Source: Lumbricus rubellus (Eukaryota > Annelida > Clitellata > Crassiclitellata > Lumbricidae). From it: a stretch of DNA of 64,000 nt. The notes below the pieces were generated by a model. The model was not told the origin of the DNA, did no database searches, and saw only the letters and a list, made by a program, of their open reading frames with translations. The stretch's first letter is position 1; each line of letters begins with the position of its first letter. Positions 57,930 to 64,000 of the stretch are shown here, one piece after another. The translations under genes and the position numbers were made by a program. The stretch covers positions 2,283,009-2,347,008 of the forward strand of contig OX243821.1 in the NCBI GenBank assembly GCA_945859605.1, in the 5' to 3' direction.

Positions 57930-60648
57930 CAGTGGCGTAGCAATAGGTCGTTTAGCCTGTGCAGTTCACTGTGCACAAGGGCCCCGGCTGTAGAGGGGCC
58001 CCCGCAGTGATAGTCAATTTTTACCTAAATAAGAACGTTCAGAATGTATTCAAATGATCAAATCCACATTATACAACAAACTTGAGTTACAATCAGGGGT
58101 TATTTTAACGTGCAGCTGGACACAAAGTGTGTAGTTGGAAAACGAATTTGTGCAGTTGAAAATCAGGTTTTGTGCAGTTACTTTTTTACACACAAATGTC
58201 ACAATCCTTAAAATGCTACCAGTGCAATGTGTAAATTCAAAATGTTTCTGATGAGGCTCTGAAAAGTACAGGTATTTTGTTAAAATGACATCTTAAAATG
58301 CTACTATTGCAATGTGGAAATTCAAAAAGTTTCCGATGAGGCTCTGAAAAAGCTCAGGCTGTGGCGTAACAAGGTTTTTGGTGGCCCTTGTGCAGGGTTT
58401 TCGTGGAAGGCCCCTTTAATGCTTGAACCCCAAGATTTCAAACAATGAGGCTGTGAAAAGTGCATGGCTTTTGCGATAGACTATTTTTGCATAGGCCTAG
58501 CTCACACTCGAAATTAAATTTTAAATTTAACTTATTGTAACTCAAGTTTGTTGTATAATGTGGATTTGATCATTTGAATACATTCTGAACGTTCTTATTT
58601 AGGTAAAAATTGACTATCACTGCGGGGGCCCCTCTACAGCCGGGGCCCTTGTGCACAGTGAACTGCACAGGCTAAACGACCTATTGCTACGCCACTGAGT
58701 TCAGGTATTTTGTTAAGATGACACCTTAAAATGCTACCATGCAATGTGGAAATTCAAAAAGTTTCTGATGAGGCTCTGAAAAATTACAGGTATTTTATTA
58801 AAATGACACCTTAAAATGCTACCATTGCAATGTGGAAACTCAAAAGTTTCTGAAGAGACTCTGAAAAAGTACAGGTATTTTGTTAAGATGATACCTTAAC
58901 CCTTAACATGCTACCATTGCAATGTGGACATTCAAAAAGTTTCTCATGAGGCTCTGAAAAAGGACAGGTATTTTGTTAAGATGATACCTTAAAATGCTAC
59001 CAGTGCAATGTGGAAATTCAAAAAATTTCTGATGAGGCTCTGAAAAAGTACAGGTAATTTATTAAAATGACGCCTTAAAATGCTACCATTGCAATGTGGA
59101 AATTCAAAAAGTTTCTGATGAGGCTCTGAAAAAGTACAGGTAAATTATTAAAATGACACCTTAAAATGCTACCATTGCAATGTGGAAATTCAAAAAGTTT
59201 CTGATGAGACTCTGAAAAAGTAGCGGTATTTTGTTAAGATGATACCTTAAAATGCTACCATTGCAATGTGGAAATTCAAAAAGTTTCTGATGAGGCTCTG
59301 AAAAATTACAGGTATTTTATTAAAATGACACCTTAAAATGCTACCATTGCAATGTGGAAACTCAAAAGTTTCTGAAGAGACTCTGAAAAAGTACAGGTAT
59401 TTTGTTAAGATGATACCTTAACCCTTAACATGCTACCATTGCAATGTGGACATTCAAAAAGTTTCTCATGAGGCTCTGAAAAAGGACAGGTATTTTGTTA
59501 AGATGATACCTTAAAATGCTACCAGTGCAATGTGGAAATTCAAAAAATTTCTGATGAGGCTCTGAAAAAGTACAGGTAATTTATTAAAATGACGCCTTAA
59601 AATGCTACCATTGCAATGTGGAAATTCAAAAAGTTTCTGATGAGGCTCTGAAAAAGTACAGGTAAATTATTAAAATGACACCTTAAAATGCTACCATTGC
59701 AATGTGGAAATTCAAAAAGTTTCTGATGAGACTCTGAAAAAGTAGCGGTATTTTGTTAAGATGATACCTTAAAATGCTACCATTGCAATGTGGAAATTCA
59801 AAAAGTTTCTGATGAGGCTCTGAAAAATTACAGGTATTTTATTAAAATGACACCTTAAAATGCTACCATTGCAATGTGGAAACTCAAAAGTTTCTGAAGA
59901 GACTCTGAAAAAGTACAGGTATTTTGTTAAGATGATACCTTAACCCTTAACATGCTACCATTGCAATGTGGACATTCAAAAAGTTTCTCATGAGGCTCTG
60001 AAAAAGGACAGGTATTTTGTTAAGATGATACCTTAAAATGCTACCAGTGCAATGTGGAAATTCAAAAAATTTCTGATGAGGCTCTGAAAAAGTACAGGTA
60101 ATTTATTAAAATGACGCCTTAAAATGCTACCATTGCAATGTGGAAATTCAAAAAGTTTCTGATGAGGCTCTGAAAAAGTACAGGTAAATTATTAAAATGA
60201 CACCTTAAAATGCTACCATTGCAATGTGGAAATTCAAAAAGTTTCTGATGAGACTCTGAAAAAGTAGTGGTATTTTGTTAAGATGATACCTTAAAATGCT
60301 ACCATTGCAATGTGGAAATTCAAAAAGTTTCTGATGAGGCTCTGAAAAAGTACAGGTAATTTATTAAAATGACACCTTCAAATGGTACCATTGCAATGTG
60401 GAAATTCAAAAAATTTCTGATGTGGAGGGGGACATTCCTTCCCCATACCTCTCCCCCTACATGGTCGGCTCACGAGAGTCCTTCGGACACTCGATTGTCC
60501 CCCCAGAAATCTGATTTCCCCTCCCCCAGCGGATGGGGACTAGATTAGACACTGCTCTTTGGAGAAGTAGGTTCATAAACTTAGCCAGTTACATTATCAT
60601 GATAATGATAATAGCCTAATATTATTAATAATAACATAATAATAATAA

Positions 60649-60680
<32 letters not shown>

Positions 60681-61018
60681 GAGGAGGAGGAGGAGGAGAA
60701 GGAGAAGAAGAAGAAGATGATGAAGAATAATTAGGCCTTAGTCTCAATAATGACCAATCTACCCGATGTAGGATATGCTATTCTGATAATTATGTGCAGT
60801 TGAGAAATTTCCTTAAAATAACCCCTGGTTACAATAAGTTAAATTTAAAATTTAATTTCGAGTGTGAGCTAGGCCTATGCAAAAATAGTCTATCGCAAAA
60901 GCCATGCACTTTTCACAGCCTCATTGTTTGAAATCTTGGGGTTCAAGCATTAAAGGGGCCTTCCACGAAAACCCTGCACAAGGGCCACCAAAAACCTTGT
61001 TACGCCACAGCCTGAGCT
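57922..61018 (+). mobile_element. 339-bp hAT-like MITE inside the outer element (split)
   Basis: CCTGAACT (57922-57929) and CCTGAGCT (61011-61018) flank 57930-58093 plus 60836-61010. The ends are CAGTGGCGTAGCAA and the near complement of CTGTGGCGTAACAA. The uninterrupted version is 58359-58697 in the inner copy, 339 bp, flanked by AGCTCAGG and AGTTCAGG. Its insertion predates amplification of the host element. Confidence 0.75.
58086..60835 (-). mobile_element. hAT-like satellite-bearing element, inner copy, inverted
   Basis: GTTACAAT at 58086-58093 and 60828-60835 flanks 58094-60827 (2,734 bp). The single-copy target ATTGTAAC is still visible at 58534-58541 inside this copy. The duplication fits nTnnnnAn. 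Size differs from the outer copy by 3 bp, which one extra TAA unit in the microsatellite near 60650-60680 accounts for. The arms look almost identical, so the event is recent. Confidence 0.92.
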
Positions 61019-61283
61019 TTTTCAGAGCCTCATCGGAAACTTTTTGAATTTCCACATTGCAATAGTAGCATTTTAAGATGTCATTTTAACAAAATACCTG
61101 TACTTTTCAGAGCCTCATCAGAAACATTTTGAATTTACACATTGCACTGGTAGCATTTTAAGGATTGTGACATTTGTGTGTAAAAAAGTAACTGCACAAA
61201 ACCTGATTTTCAACTGCACAAATTCGTTTTCCAACTACACACTTTGTGTCCAGCTGCACGTTAAAATAACCCCTGGTTGCACT

Positions 61284-61544
61284 CTGCCAGTGCCAGTCAC
61301 AAGCCTAGATAAAAGACGCTAATGGTCTGTGTTACCACACAGTGACGTTAAACTGCAACCACCACCACCACCGTCAACTTCCAGAGCTCTGATCGAAAAT
61401 GTCGTTGAACGATATCTAAATGTCTCATCTAAAAGATGATCATTTTGGCATCAGAGATGAATAAATTATACCGTTACTATAATTGCAAATGATCGGTAAT
61501 TTAGATACACTCAACATCGTGTTGCGTCCCATGTTTATATATAT
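61284..61544. repeat. Module Q
   Basis: GCCAGTGCCAGTCACAAGCC, GTGTTACCACACAGTGACG, TTAAACTGCAACCACC; matches 26800-27060. Confidence 0.4.
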
Positions 61545-61935
61545 AACCAATGAGAAACGTTTCAAAGGTGTACAAGAAAAACGCTTTTATCACTCGGCTG
61601 ATAACATTACTCGGTCTTATACAAAAAATCAAATGGCACCTGGGGCTTTAAAATAGTAGGCTGATAGTTAGAATAAAAGGTGTGTAAGTGTTGCTATTCC
61701 AGTTATCGCTGAGATGAATAAACGAATAGACTATGTATGTGTGTGCACTCGATATAGCGCCCTTTCAAGATTCCTACTGAGAAGCGCTCCCGAGAGGCTA
61801 TTCATCTCTGAGATGACAACGCGTCACTGTGCATAGACTACGACCACAAAAGAATTGTAATTGTAATTGTAATCGAACATAGCGCCACTTCAAGAGAACT
61901 CCTCAGAGGTGCTCCCGACCTGACACCAAACCACC
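61545..61935. repeat. Module K
   Basis: GAAACGTTTCAAAGGTGTAC, AGAATAAAAGGTGTGTAAGT, reverse L2-type tails (TATAGCGCCCTTTC, AGAAGCGCTCCCGAG) as at 8340 and 27215. Confidence 0.45.
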
Positions 61936-62450
61936 ATGAAAGAGAATGGTTTTCAAACGGTTGCGGAAAAGGGCAAAGAAAGACAAAGAAGTTCATTACT
62001 GAGATTGATAAGCTAATCTTATCCAGTCAATTACTTAAGTACCCAACTAATAGTAGCACTGTAATCATAATTTCGGTACTTCTATACAGCGCTCACAAAA
62101 ACTAAGTCGCGGGAACCAGCTTATTCTCAGGCGCTTAATCAAAACAGAGTAGATAGGCAGAGGTCAAAGCAGCTAAAAAATTTCTGACCGCATATAGTGC
62201 CGTTAAACTGAAGCTTCACTACCACCACAGTAACTGCCTACTTGTAACACTTGCTATTGCAAGTGTTACAAATAGGCAGTTATGTCCATGTCAAGTCAAC
62301 GCGGATGCTAGTGCTGTTGAACAAAGGAGGAGGGCAACACCAGTGATCCTACCCATGGAAATGTTGTTACATCAATGATGATAATTATAGCATTAAAGAA
62401 ACGTGATTCCAAGCACTTAGATACCGGATATGATGGAATCTGTGAACAGC
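61936..62450. repeat. Module Q, second type
   Basis: 62030-62350 matches 28240-28520 (TTTCGGTACTTCTATACAGC, GGCAGAGGTCAAAGCAGCTA, AAAGGAGGAGGGCAACACCA). It contains the hairpin at 62231. No gene. Confidence 0.4.
62231..62282. repeat. Near-perfect hairpin, 24-bp arms, 4-base loop
   Basis: TAACTGCCTACTTGTAACAC plus TTGC, loop TATT, then the complement with a single mismatch. The paralogous locus at 28400 has only TAACTGCCTACC and no second arm, so the palindrome was created after the two loci separated. Confidence 0.8.
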
Positions 62451-62755
62451 AAAAATGTCTGAATATCTTGTTACAGTACACAACGTTTTAAAGGTGTAAA
62501 CGAAACCATGTTATCATTCATTCGGCTGAAGTCGTCTCACATATATAGCATATTTTCGTCAGAATTTAAGGGTGTCCAAGGAGGACTGAAAAAGAGACCC
62601 TTTGAAACAAATCTAATCTATCTAGTCAATTCTTTTCGTTCTCCGCCCATAGACAGGTTCGAATGTTTGACGTCTCAATTCTTCTTTCTACGGTATACGG
62701 TAATTTAATAAATGTTGATATTATAACATTAAATAAATGTGATACCAAGCAGAAA
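62451..62755. repeat. Module L
   Basis: ACAACGTTTTAAAGGTGTAA, CATATATAGCATATTTTCGT, GAATTTAAGGGTGTCCAAGG; as at 28640 and 10280. The frame at 62508-62708 is chance. Confidence 0.45.
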
Positions 62756-62970
62756 CTAGCATAATATCGCTTTTGGATTTAAAACACCTTTGAATACAAA
62801 TATTTACGGTATATTTAAATAAGTCAGCTTGGTACATCAAATTATTCGTCTCTGCCGTGCTCAGCCATCTTCGGCCGCGTCGTGTACGCCAAAATCCAAA
62901 AATTATCCACCACATGCATCATGGCATGGAGGGCTAGAGGACACGAGTTCGCGCCCGTATTAGGTGGACA
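62756..62970 (+). repeat. Module C and SINE B head
   Basis: C: TAAAACACCTTTGAATACAA, ATTTAAATAAGTCAGCTTGG. SINE B head with ACACGAGTTCGCGCCCGT near 62940 and GGTGGACATGCTATTATAT. Confidence 0.45.
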
Positions 62971-63019
62971 TGCTATTATATTTTATCATAACTATTGCTA
63001 TTGATAGTGTTAGTATTGG

Positions 63020-63535
<516 letters not shown>

Positions 63536-63835
63536 GAACAGACTGGCTAATCCTGTCGGATCGGTATACCCCAATTTGCTAAGGCCCTTCGGCACCCCCG
63601 TCCGCGACCTAACAAAAAATATTACTACCTAGGCCTAAACGCCGTTGTAGAGATTTGACACCGAAATATTAAATCTGAAATAACCATTAGCTTCTGCTTT
63701 TGAAATTTAAACACCTTTAAATAAAACTTGTTGGCATAATATAAACTGAGAAAGTCATCTTCATACAATTTTTGTCACTGGTCTAGTATCTTGCTCGTAC
63801 TCTATTCTATTCTATTCTTTTCTATTTTTGGATTT
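63536..63835 (+). repeat. Modules B and C, CTATT microsatellite
   Basis: B 63541-63655 and C 63660-63765 (TTTAAACACCTTTAAATAAA). A short CTATT run lies at 63797-63828. Confidence 0.55.
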
Positions 63836-64000
63836 ATAAAGCGCCTCTCACAGAACAACCTAATCAGAGGCGCTCCCAGTGCGAAGAACTCCTGGTAAAA
63901 GAAAAGTCTTAAGACATCTGGCAAAAAAAGTAAAACCTCCAGATAAAATTTGAGCACGAATAATAGTAGGAAGGCCATTCCATAGTAAAGGGCAGACAGA
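63836..64000 (-). pseudogene. L2/CR1-type LINE ORF2 C-terminus and 3' tail, cut by window edge
   Basis: The minus-strand frame from the window end to the stop at 63860-63862 reads WNGLPTIIRAQILSGGFTFF, then ARCLKTFLLPGVLRTGSASD. The WNxLP, IR and LKTFL pattern is the conserved C-terminus of L2- and CR1-type LINEs. The stop lies in the tail GGGAGCGCCTCTGATTAG, which continues to GAGGCGCTTTATAAATCC. The SINE at 27979-28202 shares this tail, so a LINE of this type is its likely source of enzymes. It may extend beyond the window. Confidence 0.7.

Larger units (their letters stand above)
55795..61283 (+). mobile_element. hAT-like satellite-bearing element, outer copy
   Basis: GTTGCACT at 55795-55802 and 61276-61283. 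The element is 55803-61275 with ends CAGGGGTTATTTTAA and the exact complement. Removing the inserted copy (58094-60827) and its duplicated 8 bp leaves 2,731 bp. Left to right: an end block with TTC/TCC/TTA microsatellite, a GC-rich block (56080-56215), the satellite array, and a 339-bp MITE split by the insertion. After the split come (60836 on) the rest of the MITE, two more satellite units and the other end. No transposase; non-autonomous. The TIR start and 8-bp duplication are hAT features. Confidence 0.9.

Noticed and set aside
56216..60422. Possible CRISPR or centromeric array
   Set aside because: Repeats have no unique spacers and lie wholly inside transposon ends with target duplications.

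Overview
This window reads as intergenic, repeat-saturated DNA from an animal nuclear genome. It is AT-rich, has very long simple-sequence tracts and many AGGCCTA-type words, and carries TTAA-flanked (piggyBac-like) elements, hAT-like elements, LINE fragments and tRNA-derived SINEs. A marine invertebrate deuterostome (echinoderm, hemichordate or lancelet) is my best guess from the general look; nothing in the sequence proves it. I found no intact host protein gene, no tRNA or rRNA gene, and nothing prokaryotic. Nearly all long open frames are translations of microsatellites.

The background fabric is a diverged composite repeat whose modules recur in one order and mostly one orientation (+). 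I use these letters throughout. A: contains GTGATTGGCTGAGAGGTTTC. B: contains CCCCATTTTGCTTA and CGCAACCTGCTAAA. C: ACACCTTTAAATAA followed by TATATAAGTAAGTCAGC. D: GCCGCAAGATGTCGTTAAAC followed by AATAAAAGAAC. E: GACACCTTTAAATAAT followed by TTAAATACTTCCGTCGAC. F: CTAATCATTTATGAAGCTCC, ending in a reverse-strand tRNA-like SINE head with GGATCGAACC. G: GAGACAACGGCGTAGAAAG or TAGATACTGAGGACAA. The clearest consecutive A-G units are 43685-45075 and 45075-46000. Extra modules: H (380-400 bp MITE-like), I (ATCCGGGGGGAT palindrome), J (GTTTTAAGTGTCCTAAGCAA), K and L (carry AAAGGTGT words), N, O, P, Q, R (shorter dispersed blocks).

Younger transposons sit in this fabric and can be delimited exactly, because empty copies of the target modules occur elsewhere in the window. 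TTAA elements: 10-860, 17614-18599, 20732-21718, 31866-34050, 35271-35957 (with a recognisable piggyBac transposase remnant) and 47692-48422. hAT-like elements with 8-bp duplications: 12106-14192, 24759-25039, 37021-39369 and the nested pair 55803-61275. A 1.8-kb element with a 9-bp duplication and about 100-bp inverted ends lies at 48793-50614, inside a SINE. Retroposon insertions with target duplications lie at 22712-23214, 23964-24228 and 44173-44416.

The most striking object is 55803-61275. A 2.73-kb hAT-like element full of an 87-bp satellite (522-bp higher-order period) has been hit by a second, almost identical copy of itself in opposite orientation, 58094-60827. This makes a giant palindrome of about 5 kb. 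The landing site lies within a 339-bp MITE already inside the element, so three transposition layers can be read.
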